DNA from: Actinomyces oris
GTDB lineage: Bacteria; Actinomycetota; Actinomycetes; Actinomycetales; Actinomycetaceae
Reading direction: 5' to 3'
Length of the DNA stretch: 64,000 bases
NCBI RefSeq assembly: GCF_006546825.1
Contig: NZ_VICC01000008.1
Span: forward strand, 120,554-184,553
A program made the translations under genes and the position numbers. Positions 1-8,054 of the stretch are shown in pieces (the stretch's first letter is position 1; each line of letters opens with the position of its first letter). The notes under the pieces are model-generated. The model ran no database searches and had not been told where the DNA came from. It saw only the letters and a list, made by a program, of their open reading frames with translations.

Positions 1-2
1 AC

Positions 3-959
3 ACCCTGACCAACGCCACCCCGCTCATCATCGCCGGGCTCGGCATGGCAGTGGCCTTCCGAGCCGGCCTGTTCAACATCGGCGGCCAGGGGCAGATGAT
101 CCTCGGTGCGATCACTGCCTGCTACGTGGGCATCGCCTGGAACCTGCCCCCGGTGGCCCACCTGCTGCTGGCCGTCGTCGGGGCCGCCCTGGGAGGACTG
201 GTGTGGGGCGGCATCGCCGGCGTCCTCAAGGCCCGCACCGGCGCCAACGAGGTGATCGTGACGATCATGCTCAACTCCATCGCCGCCCACCTGCTCTCCC
301 AGGTGCTCAGCCTCAAGGCCTTCAACGGGGAGGGAGAGACCGGCAACCGCAAGTCCCTGACCGTGGCGGATGCCGCCCAGTACCCCTCACTGGCCGGCGA
401 CTCCTTCCGCCTCCACGCCGGTTTCCTCCTGGCCCTGCTGGTCGCCGTGGCCGTGTGGTGGCTCATGGAGCGCTCCCGCCTCGGCTTCCAGCTGCGGGCC
501 ACCGGCCTCAACGCCGACGCCGCCCGCACCGCAGGCATGAGCGTGCCCTGGGTGACGAGCCTGGTCATGATGATCTCCGGCGCCCTGTGCGGGCTGGCCG
601 CCACCGCGCCGGTCCTGGGCACCCAGAAGAGCATGGACGAGTCCGTCGTGGGCACCATCGGCTTCGACGCCATCACGGTGGCGCTCCTGGGCCGCTCCCG
701 CCCCCTGGGGACCGTGCTGGCCGGCCTGCTCTTCGGGGCGCTGCGCGCCGGGGGCACCGCCATGCAGGCCGCCCCGGGCACCCACATCAAGATCGTCCTG
801 GTCCTGCAGTCCACGATCGTGCTGTTCATCGCCGCGCCGCCCCTGATCCGGGCCATCTTCCGGCTCCCGGAGCGCCGCGACCCCCTCGGCGGCACCGCCC
901 CGTCCCCCGCCTCAGTGCCGGCCGCAGCCCCGGCCGCTCCCGCCGCGAAGGAGGCCTGA
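3..959 (+). CDS. Nucleoside ABC transporter permease, first of two (5' end outside the window)
   Basis: This is the C-terminal part of an inner-membrane permease of the branched-chain/nucleoside ABC family (YufP/NupB type). The frame is open from base 3, so the start lies upstream, and an in-frame ATG at 45 is only internal. It shows repeated hydrophobic segments, the family motif FNIGGQGQM near the visible N-terminus, and the EAA-like cytoplasmic loop around RATGLNADAARTAGM. The tail is Pro/Ala-rich and cytoplasmic. The next permease starts 3 bases after the stop, and cdd and deoA follow, so the substrate is probably nucleosides. The binding protein and ATPase are expected just upstream, outside the window. 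Family known; substrate inferred from neighbours. Confidence 0.9.
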   Translation, partial: TLTNATPLIIAGLGMAVAFRAGLFNIGGQGQMILGAITACYVGIAWNLPPVAHLLLAVVGAALGGLVWGGIAGVLKARTGANEVIVTIMLNSIAAHLLSQVLSLKAFNGEGETGNRKSLTVADAAQYPSLAGDSFRLHAGFLLALLVAVAVWWLMERSRLGFQLRATGLNADAARTAGMSVPWVTSLVMMISGALCGLAATAPVLGTQKSMDESVVGTIGFDAITVALLGRSRPLGTVLAGLLFGALRAGGTAMQAAPGTHIKIVLVLQSTIVLFIAAPPLIRAIFRLPERRDPLGGTAPSPASVPAAAPAAPAAKEA

Positions 960-962
960 GCC

Positions 963-2255
963 ATGAGCGCATCAACCGCTTCTGCCGACTCTCACGCCGC
1001 GACCGCACCGGATGCCTCCGCGCCCGTGACGGCGGCGCCCATGGATCTGAAGATCCCGATCACTGGCGTCGTCGTGCTCCTCCTGCAGGGGCTCATGGCT
1101 CTGGGGGCCCGCGGCTCGACAACCTTCGACCTGACCGCCTCCTCCGACCTCTTCCGGCTCGGTGCCCCCGAGCTCAACGCGCGCCTGGTCATCCTCACCG
1201 CCGCCGGGATCGTCGCGGCGGCCACCGCCGTCGCCTTCGACCGGGCCCGGCGCCGCCGCAGGATCCCCACCTGGGCCGTCATCCTCATCGGCATCGGATT
1301 CGTCCTGGCCTTCCTGGCCTGGGCAGGGGCCGGAAGCCGCGGCGTCATCCCCCTGGTGACCATCCTGTCCTCCGCGCTGGGACTGAGCGTCCCCCTCGTC
1401 TACGGCTCACTGGCCGGGATCATCGGGGAGCGCTCGGGCACCATCAACATCGCCATCGAGGGCCAGCTCCTGGGCGGGGCCTTCCTGGGGGCCGTCGTCG
1501 CCTCGGCCTGCTCCAACCCCTGGGTGGGGATCCTGGCCGCCCCCGTGGCCGGAGTCCTCGTGGCCCTCCTGCTGGCCCTGTTCGGCCTGCGCTACCGGGT
1601 CAACCAGATCGTCGTCGGCGTCGTCCTCAACGTCCTGGTCTCCGGGCTCACCGGCTTCCTGTTCTCCACCTTCCTGTCCTCCAGCCCCAGCCTCAACCGG
1701 GCCCTGCGCCTGCCCACCCTGGCGGTCCCGCTGCTGTCCCGGATCCCGATCATCGGGCCGGTCCTCTTCCGCCAGACGATCCTCGTCTACCTCATGTACG
1801 CGGCCGTGGCAGTCCTGTCCGTCATGCTCTTCCGCTCCCGGTGGGGGCTGAGGCTGCGGGCCTGCGGTGAGCACCCCAAGGCCGCCGACACCGTCGGCAT
1901 CAACGTCATGCGCACCCGCGTGGCCAACCTGGCCCTGGCCGGGGCGCTCGCGGGACTGGGAGGGGCCTTCTTCACCGTCGGCTCGGGCCTGTCCTTCGAG
2001 AACGACATGACCGCCGGCAACGGCTACATCGCCCTGGCCGCCATGATCCTGGGCGCCTGGCGGCCCCTGGGCTCACTGGGGGCTGCCCTGCTCTTCGGCT
2101 TCGCCACCTCCGTGGCCCAGACCCTGCCGGTCATCGGCAGCTCGGTCTCACCGGACATCATCTCCATGATCCCCTACATCGTCACGATCCTGGCGGTGGC
2201 CGGATTCGTGGGCAAGGTGCGTGCGCCGGCCGCCGAGGGGGTGCCCTACCCGTGA
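963..2255 (+). CDS. Nucleoside ABC transporter permease, second of two
   Basis: A 430-residue polytopic membrane protein of the YufQ/NupC-type permease family, partner of the permease just upstream. It has about ten hydrophobic segments, the motif ERSGTINIAIEGQL, and the coupling-loop motif LRACGEHPKAADTVGINV. A good Shine-Dalgarno (AAGGAGG at 948-954) lies inside the end of the previous gene, 8 bases before the ATG. The stop overlaps the GTG start of cdd by 4 bases, so translation is probably coupled. In Streptococcus mutans a comparable cdd-bmpA-nupABC cluster imports nucleosides, which supports the same role here. Direction and substrate are inferred from family and context. Confidence 0.92.
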   Translation: MSASTASADSHAATAPDASAPVTAAPMDLKIPITGVVVLLLQGLMALGARGSTTFDLTASSDLFRLGAPELNARLVILTAAGIVAAATAVAFDRARRRRRIPTWAVILIGIGFVLAFLAWAGAGSRGVIPLVTILSSALGLSVPLVYGSLAGIIGERSGTINIAIEGQLLGGAFLGAVVASACSNPWVGILAAPVAGVLVALLLALFGLRYRVNQIVVGVVLNVLVSGLTGFLFSTFLSSSPSLNRALRLPTLAVPLLSRIPIIGPVLFRQTILVYLMYAAVAVLSVMLFRSRWGLRLRACGEHPKAADTVGINVMRTRVANLALAGALAGLGGAFFTVGSGLSFENDMTAGNGYIALAAMILGAWRPLGSLGAALLFGFATSVAQTLPVIGSSVSPDIISMIPYIVTILAVAGFVGKVRAPAAEGVPYP

Positions 2256-2686
2256 GCAGCATCGTGCCCACCGAACTGACCGACGCCCACTGGCGGGCCC
2301 TCCACGAGCTCGCCGTGGAGGCCATGACCCACGCCTACGCCCCCTACTCCCGCTTCAAGGTCGGTGCCGCCGCCCTGGTCGACGACGGCCGACTCGTCTC
2401 GGGATGCAACGTGGAGAACGCCGGCTACGGCGTCACCCTGTGCGCCGAGTGCGGCCTCGTCTCCGAGCTCACCCGCACCGGAGGAGGGCGCCTGGTCGCC
2501 TTCGCCTGCGTGGACGCCCACGGCCGGGCCCTGGCTCCATGCGGGCGCTGCCGCCAGCTCCTGAGCGAACACGCCGCCGACGGTATGGTGCTGGCCATGC
2601 CCTCGGGGATGATGAGCATCGACGAGGTCCTGCCCGACCGTTTCTGCGCCGACGACGTCGAACGCGTCGTCGGCCCGCAGAGCTGA
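2252..2686 (+). CDS. cdd: Cytidine deaminase
   Basis: Converts cytidine and deoxycytidine to uridine and deoxyuridine in pyrimidine salvage. The 144-residue length fits the small homotetrameric class. Zinc ligands are visible as Cys64 in CAEC and Cys97/Cys100 in PCGRC, with Glu66 as the catalytic proton shuttle. CNVENAGYG, around residues 52-60, is the substrate-binding motif. The GTG start at 2252 overlaps the permease stop (GTGA), so it is translationally coupled to uptake. deoA follows after 39 bases. Function is secure from motif and length. Confidence 0.96.
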   Translation: MSSIVPTELTDAHWRALHELAVEAMTHAYAPYSRFKVGAAALVDDGRLVSGCNVENAGYGVTLCAECGLVSELTRTGGGRLVAFACVDAHGRALAPCGRCRQLLSEHAADGMVLAMPSGMMSIDEVLPDRFCADDVERVVGPQS

Positions 2687-2725
2687 GGGCCGGCTGACCA
2701 GCAGCCACAGATGAAGGAGAACCCC

Positions 2726-4069
2726 GTGACCGTCCCCGCCACGCCCTCCGTCGAGCCCTTCGACGCCGTCGACGTCATCGCCGCCAAGCGCGACGGCGCC
2801 ACCCTGACCGACGCCCAGATCGACTGGGTCGTGGACGCCTACACCCGCGGCGCCGTCGCCGAGGAGCAGATGAGTGCCCTGGCCATGGCCATCTACCTGC
2901 GCGGCATGAGCCGGGCCGAGATCGCCCGCTGGACCGACGCCATGATCGCCTCCGGGGAGCGCATGGACTTCTCCGGCCTGACCCGCCCCACAGCGGACAA
3001 GCACTCCACCGGGGGAGTGGGGGACAAGATCACCCTGCCGCTGGCGCCGCTCGTGGCCGTCTTCGGAGTGAGCGTCCCCCAGCTGTCCGGACGCGGGCTC
3101 GGGCACACCGGCGGGACCCTGGACAAGCTGGAGTCCATCCCCGGCTGGCGGGCCGAGCTCACGGGCGAGGAGATCGCGGCGATGCTCGGCGCCGACGGCC
3201 CCGGCGCCGTCATCTGCGCCGCCGGGGCGGGACTGGCCCCCGCCGACAAGCGCCTCTACGCCCTGCGCGACACCACCGCCACCGTCTCCTGCGTCCCCCT
3301 CATCGCATCCTCGATCATGTCCAAGAAGATCGCCGAGGGGACCGGCGCCCTCGTCCTGGACGTCAAGGTCGGCTCCGGCGCCTTCATGAAGGAGTTGGGC
3401 CAGGCCCGCGAGCTCGCCTCCACCATGGTGGCCCTGGGCACCGACGCCGGCATGACCACCCGCGCCCTGCTCACCGACATGTCCACCCCGCTCGGGCGCA
3501 CCGCAGGCAACGCCCTCGAGGTCGCCGAGTCCCTCGAGGTGCTCGCCGGCGGGGGACCGGCCGACATTGTCGACCTCACCGTGGCCCTGGCCCTGGAGAT
3601 GTGCGCCGCCGCCGGCAGACCCGTCGAGGAGGACCAGGCCCGCGCCGCCCTGGCCGACGGACGCGCCATGGACATCTGGCGCGACATGATCTCCCGCCAG
3701 GGAGGTGACCCGGACGCGCCCCTGCCTCTCGCCCCGGAGACCGAGACCGTTACCACCCCGGCCGACGGGGTCCTGACCACCTTGGACGCCCTCGCGGTCG
3801 GGGTGGCCGCCTGGCGCCTCGGGGCCGGGCGGGCCCGCAAGGAGGACCCGGTCCAGGCCGTCGCCGGCGTCACCATGCACGCCAAACCGGGCGACGAGGT
3901 GCGCGCCGGTCAACCACTGCTCACCCTGCACACCGCCACCCCCGAGCGCTTCACCCGCGCCCGGGAGGCGCTCGCCGGCGGCATCGTCATCTCCGAGGCC
4001 GGATCGCCGGAAGCGGCCGACGCCGTAGCCCGCCGGGAGCATGGCGTCATCCTGGAGCGCGTCGGATGA
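2726..4069 (+). CDS. deoA: Thymidine (pyrimidine-nucleoside) phosphorylase
   Basis: Phosphorolyses thymidine or deoxyuridine to the base and deoxyribose 1-phosphate. The glycosyltransferase family 3 signature is present: KHSTGGVGDK for phosphate binding and LSGRGLGHTGGTLDKLE further on. The C-terminal domain is typical of the enzyme. An ATG at 2711 is in frame, but AAGGAG at 2714-2719 sits 6 bases before GTG 2726, so GTG 2726 is the better start (447 residues). The stop overlaps the next gene by 4 bases (ATGA). Together with cdd and deoC it forms a near-complete deoxynucleoside catabolic route; deoB is not in the window. Confidence 0.95.
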   Translation: MTVPATPSVEPFDAVDVIAAKRDGATLTDAQIDWVVDAYTRGAVAEEQMSALAMAIYLRGMSRAEIARWTDAMIASGERMDFSGLTRPTADKHSTGGVGDKITLPLAPLVAVFGVSVPQLSGRGLGHTGGTLDKLESIPGWRAELTGEEIAAMLGADGPGAVICAAGAGLAPADKRLYALRDTTATVSCVPLIASSIMSKKIAEGTGALVLDVKVGSGAFMKELGQARELASTMVALGTDAGMTTRALLTDMSTPLGRTAGNALEVAESLEVLAGGGPADIVDLTVALALEMCAAAGRPVEEDQARAALADGRAMDIWRDMISRQGGDPDAPLPLAPETETVTTPADGVLTTLDALAVGVAAWRLGAGRARKEDPVQAVAGVTMHAKPGDEVRAGQPLLTLHTATPERFTRAREALAGGIVISEAGSPEAADAVARREHGVILERVG

Positions 4070-4869
4070 CCACGCCCCGGCCGGTGGAGCCGATCATCGT
4101 TGCCCGCGCCGTCAACTCCCGGCTGCGGGTGGGCCGCCTCACCCAGGCGGGCCAGGCCATCACCCTGACCCAGACCGACGGCACCACCTGCGGGCCCACC
4201 TGCCTCCTGGCCGCTCGCCTGCTCCTGGCGTCCGGCGAGCGCGCAGCGGTGACGGACGACCTCGCCCAGGAGATGACCGCCTCGCCATCCGGCCGGGAGG
4301 GCAAACAGTTGGTCTCCGTCCTGTCCCGCCAGCAGGTGCGGATCCAGCGGGCCATGAATGTCCGTGGCCTCGGGGGCCTGCCCTGGCCGAAGGCGCTCGG
4401 TTCCACGCCCTGGTCCATGGCTCGGCAGATGACCGAGATCGCGAGCGCCTGCACCCCGGGTGGCGGGCGCCGTCGTTACACGGTGAGGTGGGTGAGCGAC
4501 CACGGGCCCGCCTGGGGCAGTGAGGTCGCCTCGATCCGTGAGGCGCTGGCAGGCGGACTCCCGGTCATCCTGGTCACCGGCGGCCCGCTCGTCCTCGACA
4601 CCGACGTCGAGGGTGAGCCCACGGCGAGGGCGAGGCTGCGCACGTCCCTGGCACGCACCCCGGCCGTGCCCCGCCACTACGTCCTGGCCCTGCCCTGGCG
4701 GACCATCGGGCAGGAGGACCCCGGTGAGGGAAGCGCGCACATCTACGAGCCCTCCAGCGGCGCCGTGCGCCCCCTCGATCTGATCGCCTCGCGCGATCCG
4801 CACCGCCCCGGCCCTCGCGAGCTCGGCAACTGGCCCCGCATCCTCGCCGTCATCGCGCCCGAGAACTAA
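4066..4869 (+). CDS. Papain-like (peptidase C39-like) protein of unknown function
   Basis: No precise family is recognised. The 267-residue soluble protein has no signal peptide. Residues 36-46 read QTDGTTCGPTC, like the start of C39-type cysteine peptidase domains, where a Gln lies six residues before the catalytic Cys (here Gln36 and Cys42). A His at 204 (PRHYVLAL) and Glu228 (YEPSSG) sit where the family has its His and acidic residue, although Asp rather than Glu is usual. The start overlaps deoA by ATGA, so it is made as part of the salvage operon. A peptidase-fold protein there is unexpected. The fold is inferred from motif spacing only; activity is unknown. Confidence 0.6.
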   Translation: MTTPRPVEPIIVARAVNSRLRVGRLTQAGQAITLTQTDGTTCGPTCLLAARLLLASGERAAVTDDLAQEMTASPSGREGKQLVSVLSRQQVRIQRAMNVRGLGGLPWPKALGSTPWSMARQMTEIASACTPGGGRRRYTVRWVSDHGPAWGSEVASIREALAGGLPVILVTGGPLVLDTDVEGEPTARARLRTSLARTPAVPRHYVLALPWRTIGQEDPGEGSAHIYEPSSGAVRPLDLIASRDPHRPGPRELGNWPRILAVIAPEN

Positions 4870-4899
4870 CCATGGCGAGTATTCTTATAGCCCGAGAGG

Positions 4900-4927
4900 T
4901 TGAGAACCAGACACACCGATCTACGTT
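4900..4927 (+). promoter_or_regulatory. Putative promoter for the 76-residue membrane protein and deoC
   Basis: TTGAGA (4900-4905), a 16-base spacer and TACGTT (4922-4927) form a sigma70-like promoter. Transcription would start near 4934, giving about a 13-base leader before ATG 4947. This would let deoC be transcribed apart from the upstream operon. Confidence 0.5.
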
Positions 4928-4946
4928 CCGGTGAGGGTGGTGCCTG

Positions 4947-5177
4947 ATGACGACTGCTGGCCATGATGTGGATTCCCGAGACACTCAGCGAGCCCTGGCG
5001 ATCATGATCCTTGCTGTCGGAGTCCTTGGGGCAGTGACGATCCTGTCCGTTCCCTTCAGTATTGGCCTGTACGGCCTGCGCGGATTATGGCTCCCGGCAG
5101 TTCTCCTCATCCCTCTCGCCCTGCAGGCGTGGGCGCTTCGCGTCCTCCGTCGGGCCGCGTCGACGTTGCCTGGATGA
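4947..5177 (+). CDS. Small two-helix membrane protein, unknown
   Basis: A 76-residue ORF with a polar N-terminus, two hydrophobic segments (about residues 16-37 and 45-67) and an Arg-containing tail. No family recognised. It lies between the salvage operon and deoC on the same strand, with a plausible promoter just upstream and a weak GGTGAGG ribosome site about 10 bases before the ATG. It ends 47 bases before deoC, so cotranscription is likely. Coding potential is supported by the clean two-helix pattern but remains moderate. Confidence 0.55.
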   Translation: MTTAGHDVDSRDTQRALAIMILAVGVLGAVTILSVPFSIGLYGLRGLWLPAVLLIPLALQAWALRVLRRAASTLPG

Positions 5178-5224
5178 AACGGGTCGGGACATGATGTCGT
5201 GACTGCCCACCAGGAAGGACCCCC

Positions 5225-5878
5225 ATGACCACGCGCGCCCGGATCGCCCGCCTCATCGACCATACCCTCCTCAAGCCCGAGGCCACCACCGCCCAGGTCG
5301 ACGCGCTCATCGCCGAGGCCGCGGACCTGAACACCTACAGCGTGTGCGTCTCCCCGAGCCTCCTGCCGCTGGAGGTACCCGACGACCTGCACGTGGCCAC
5401 CGTCTGCGGCTTCCCCTCCGGCGCCCACGCCACCTCCGTCAAGGCCGCCGAGGCCGCCGACGCCCTGGCCAAGGGCGCCGAGGAGATCGACATGGTCGTC
5501 AATCTCCGCCTCGTCAAGGAGGGTGACGCCGACGCCGTCGAGGCCGACATCCGCGGCGTGCGCGAGGCCTGCCGGGGCGCCCTCCTCAAGGTCATCATTG
5601 AGTCCGCCGCCCTCACCGATGAGGAGATCGTCTCCACCTGCCGCGCTGCCGAGGCCGCCGGGGCCGACTTCGTCAAGACCTCCACCGGCTTCCACCCCGC
5701 CGGCGGCGCCTCCACCCACGCCGTCGCCCTCATGCGCGCCACGGTGGGAGAGCGTCTCGGCGTCAAGGCCTCTGGCGGCATCCGCACCGCCGCCGACGCT
5801 CTGGCCATGGTCGAGGCCGGTGCCAGCCGCCTGGGCCTGTCCGCCAGCGCCGCCGTCCTGGAGGGGCTGGAGGACTGA
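5225..5878 (+). CDS. deoC: Deoxyribose-phosphate aldolase
   Basis: Cleaves 2-deoxyribose 5-phosphate to acetaldehyde and glyceraldehyde 3-phosphate, the last step of deoxynucleoside catabolism. The 217-residue TIM-barrel carries [10 protein letters not shown] with the proton-relay Lys and FVKTSTGF with the Schiff-base Lys151. A GGAAGGA ribosome site precedes the ATG. It follows cdd and deoA on the same strand, completing the pathway except for phosphopentomutase. A strong hairpin follows the stop. Confidence 0.96.
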   Translation: MTTRARIARLIDHTLLKPEATTAQVDALIAEAADLNTYSVCVSPSLLPLEVPDDLHVATVCGFPSGAHATSVKAAEAADALAKGAEEIDMVVNLRLVKEGDADAVEADIRGVREACRGALLKVIIESAALTDEEIVSTCRAAEAAGADFVKTSTGFHPAGGASTHAVALMRATVGERLGVKASGGIRTAADALAMVEAGASRLGLSASAAVLEGLED

Positions 5879-5916
5879 AGGGAACCGTGCGTCGTCGCAC
5901 GTCACCGCACCTCACG

Positions 5917-5946
5917 GACGGGCCCGGCACTGCAGCCGGGCCCGTC
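5917..5946 (+). terminator. Intrinsic terminator after deoC
   Basis: A perfect 12-base stem (arms 5917-5928 and 5935-5946) with a 6-base loop, 38 bases after the deoC stop. It is GC-rich with a short T-containing tail and separates the salvage genes from the metal importer. Confidence 0.7.
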
Positions 5947-5986
5947 GTCGTCCCCTTCGGTATGCAGCAGGAAGGATCGCCTCAAC

Positions 5987-6017
5987 TTGCCAAGTTTCGG
6001 GTCTCCGAAACTATACT
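5987..6017 (+). promoter_or_regulatory. Promoter with perfect palindromic operator for the metal ABC importer
   Basis: TTGCCA (5987-5992) and TATACT (6012-6017) form a promoter with a 19-base spacer. The spacer is almost filled by a perfect inverted repeat, AGTTTCGG-N4-CCGAAACT (5993-6012), which touches the -10. TATACT ends 7 bases before ATG 6025, so the transcript is probably leaderless. A palindrome here would block polymerase when bound. A metal-responsive repressor (DtxR/MntR or Fur type) is the natural guess, but I do not recognise the exact sequence as a known box. Confidence 0.7.
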
Positions 6018-6024
6018 CGGCTCT

Positions 6025-7227
6025 ATGAGAACCATGCCCAGTATAAGTCGCCGCAGCGTCGTGGCGCTTGCCTGCCTCGCTCTGTCCGCTCCCGCCCTGG
6101 CTGCCTGTGGTCACAGCTCGACCTCGGCCGACGCCTCGGGGACGGTCAAGGCGGTCGCCTCCACGACGCAGATCTGCGACTACATCACCCAGCTCGCCAC
6201 CGGAGACGCCTCCAGTGACCTCTCCTTCGACCGTACCGGAGCGGACGGCAAGACCCAGCACTTCGGAGCCGACGCCGCCAAGGCCAAGTCCCACCTCAAG
6301 CTCACCTGCCTGCTGGCCCCCAACGCCTCAGCGCATGAGCACGACATGACGACGGCCCAGTCCAAGGCCCTGTCCGAGGCGGATCTCTTCTTCATCTCCG
6401 GCGTCGACCTGGAGCACTTCCTGGACTCCGCCGTCGACTCCACCGGCTTCAAGGGCACCATGGTGGTCACCTCCGGGGTCGCCGGGGCCGCCGACGTCGA
6501 CGACCTGGCCGCCCAGAAGAAGAAGGAAGAGGCCAAGCCCTACAAGGTCGACCGGGGCAGCGCCAAGGTCGAGGTCGCCAAGTGGCCCTTCCCACCGGAG
6601 GAGGGCGAGAGCGAGCCCGAGTTCCGCTTCGACCCGCACGTGTGGACCTCACCGAAGAACGCGATCGTCCAGGTCACCAACATCGGTGCCGCCCTGGAGA
6701 AGGCCGCCCCCGACCAGGCCGGCGTCTTCCGCAGCCACGTGGACGCCTACGTCGCCAAGCTCAAGAAGCTCGACGAATGGGCCGCCGGCTCCCTCAACTC
6801 GGTACCCCAGGACAAGCGGGTCCTGTTCACCAGCCACGACGCCTTCGGCTACTTCAGCAAGGAGTTCGGCGTGAAGTTCGAGGGGGCCGCCCTGTCCGAC
6901 TTCAACGCCCAGCAGGACGCCACCGCCGACAAGATCCAGCAGACCGCGGACAAGGTCAAGTCCTCCGGGGCCGTGGCCATCTTCGCTGAGAACTCCAACA
7001 ACCCCAAGTCCATCCAGAAGGTCGCCGAGGTCGCCGGAGTCAAGGCGGTCATCGGTGACGAGGCCCTCTATGGCGACTCCCTGGGGACCCCAGGATCCGA
7101 CGGCGAGACCTACATCGGCTCCATCCTTCACAACGTCTCCAACCTCACCAAGGCCTGGGGCGGCACGGTCACCGAGATTCCCGCCGACCTCGCCCAGTGG
7201 ACCCCGAAGGCCTCTGACGTCAAGTGA
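6025..7227 (+). CDS. Metal ABC transporter substrate-binding lipoprotein (TroA/ZnuA family)
   Basis: Captures Mn2+ or Zn2+ outside the membrane and hands it to the permeases encoded downstream. The 400-residue protein has a lipoprotein signal with lipobox LAAC (Cys28). Likely metal ligands are His104/His106 (AHEHD), His205 (DPHVW), His271 (TSHDAF) and Asp351. A third His where Mn-specific PsaA has Glu resembles TroA, which binds Zn and Mn. A Lys/Glu-rich stretch around residues 160-200 precedes DPHVW. The frame is open upstream, but ATG 6025 is chosen because the signal peptide begins there and a TATACT hexamer lies 7 bases before it. Confidence 0.9.
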   Translation: MRTMPSISRRSVVALACLALSAPALAACGHSSTSADASGTVKAVASTTQICDYITQLATGDASSDLSFDRTGADGKTQHFGADAAKAKSHLKLTCLLAPNASAHEHDMTTAQSKALSEADLFFISGVDLEHFLDSAVDSTGFKGTMVVTSGVAGAADVDDLAAQKKKEEAKPYKVDRGSAKVEVAKWPFPPEEGESEPEFRFDPHVWTSPKNAIVQVTNIGAALEKAAPDQAGVFRSHVDAYVAKLKKLDEWAAGSLNSVPQDKRVLFTSHDAFGYFSKEFGVKFEGAALSDFNAQQDATADKIQQTADKVKSSGAVAIFAENSNNPKSIQKVAEVAGVKAVIGDEALYGDSLGTPGSDGETYIGSILHNVSNLTKAWGGTVTEIPADLAQWTPKASDVK

Positions 7228-7235
7228 GGAACCGT

Positions 7236-8054
7236 ATGACAGACCCCCGTGATCGCGCTCCCGCAATGACCTCCCCGACCACCACTTCCGAACCGGTCGT
7301 CACCCTGGAGGACGCCTCCTTCTCCTACGGATCCTCCACCGTGCTCACCGGTGTCACTGGTCGGGTCCCGGCCGGGCAGGCCCTCGCCCTCGTGGGTCCC
7401 AACGGCTCGGGCAAGACGACACTCATGCGGGCGCTGCTCGGCATGGTGACCGTCAGCAGGGGCCGGGTGCGTGTCAACGGGGCGGCACCGGGCAGAGCGC
7501 CACAGGGGTCCGTCGGATACGTTCCTCAGCTCAGCGACCTCGACCCCACCTTCCCCGTCACCGTGCGGGAGGTGGTCCAGATGGGCATGTACTCCCAGCT
7601 CGGCATCCTGCGGCGCCCCGGTGCCGAGGCCCGTCGTCGGGCGCTGGAGGCCCTCGAGAGCGTGGGGCTGGCCGACCGCGCCGAACGGCGCTTCGGCACC
7701 CTGTCCGGCGGCCAGCAGCAGCGCGTCCTCGTGGCGCGCTGCGTGGCCGCCCGGCCCCGCCTCATCCTCCTCGATGAGCCCTTCAACGGCCTGGACCAGC
7801 CCAACCGCGAGGCCCTGCTGTCCATCATCACCTCCCTCAAGGACCAGGGCATCTCCCTGGTCATCTCCACCCACGACCTCGTCCTGGCCCAGGAGACTTG
7901 CGAGCAGGCGGCCCTCCTGGCCGGACGGCAGATCGCCTTCGGCCCTCGCGACGACGTGCTCGTGGCCCGCTACATCGACGAGGCCTACGGCGGCCACGGC
8001 ACCACCCGGCTGCTGGGGCTCCGTTTCGGCGCGGGCACGCAGGAGCCGTCATGA
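7236..8054 (+). CDS. Metal ABC transporter ATP-binding protein
   Basis: Cytoplasmic ATPase that powers the metal importer. Walker A is GPNGSGKTT, the signature LSGGQQQR, Walker B LILLDEP, and the switch His is in STHDL. GTG 7224 overlaps the previous stop, but GAGGA at 7226-7230 points to ATG 7236 (272 residues) as the start. The stop overlaps the first permease gene by ATGA. Order binding protein, ATPase, permease, permease matches mntABCD/troABCD-type systems. Confidence 0.93.
   Translation: MTDPRDRAPAMTSPTTTSEPVVTLEDASFSYGSSTVLTGVTGRVPAGQALALVGPNGSGKTTLMRALLGMVTVSRGRVRVNGAAPGRAPQGSVGYVPQLSDLDPTFPVTVREVVQMGMYSQLGILRRPGAEARRRALEALESVGLADRAERRFGTLSGGQQQRVLVARCVAARPRLILLDEPFNGLDQPNREALLSIITSLKDQGISLVISTHDLVLAQETCEQAALLAGRQIAFGPRDDVLVARYIDEAYGGHGTTRLLGLRFGAGTQEPS

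Noticed and set aside
2246..4042. 598-residue open frame on the minus strand opposite cdd-deoA
   Set aside because: GC-rich antisense shadow full of Gly/Gln/His repeats, no family match, fully covered by deoA.
7224..7238. GTG 7224 as start of the metal ATPase
   Set aside because: GAGGA at 7226-7230 is correctly spaced for ATG 7236 and would be inside the coding sequence otherwise.
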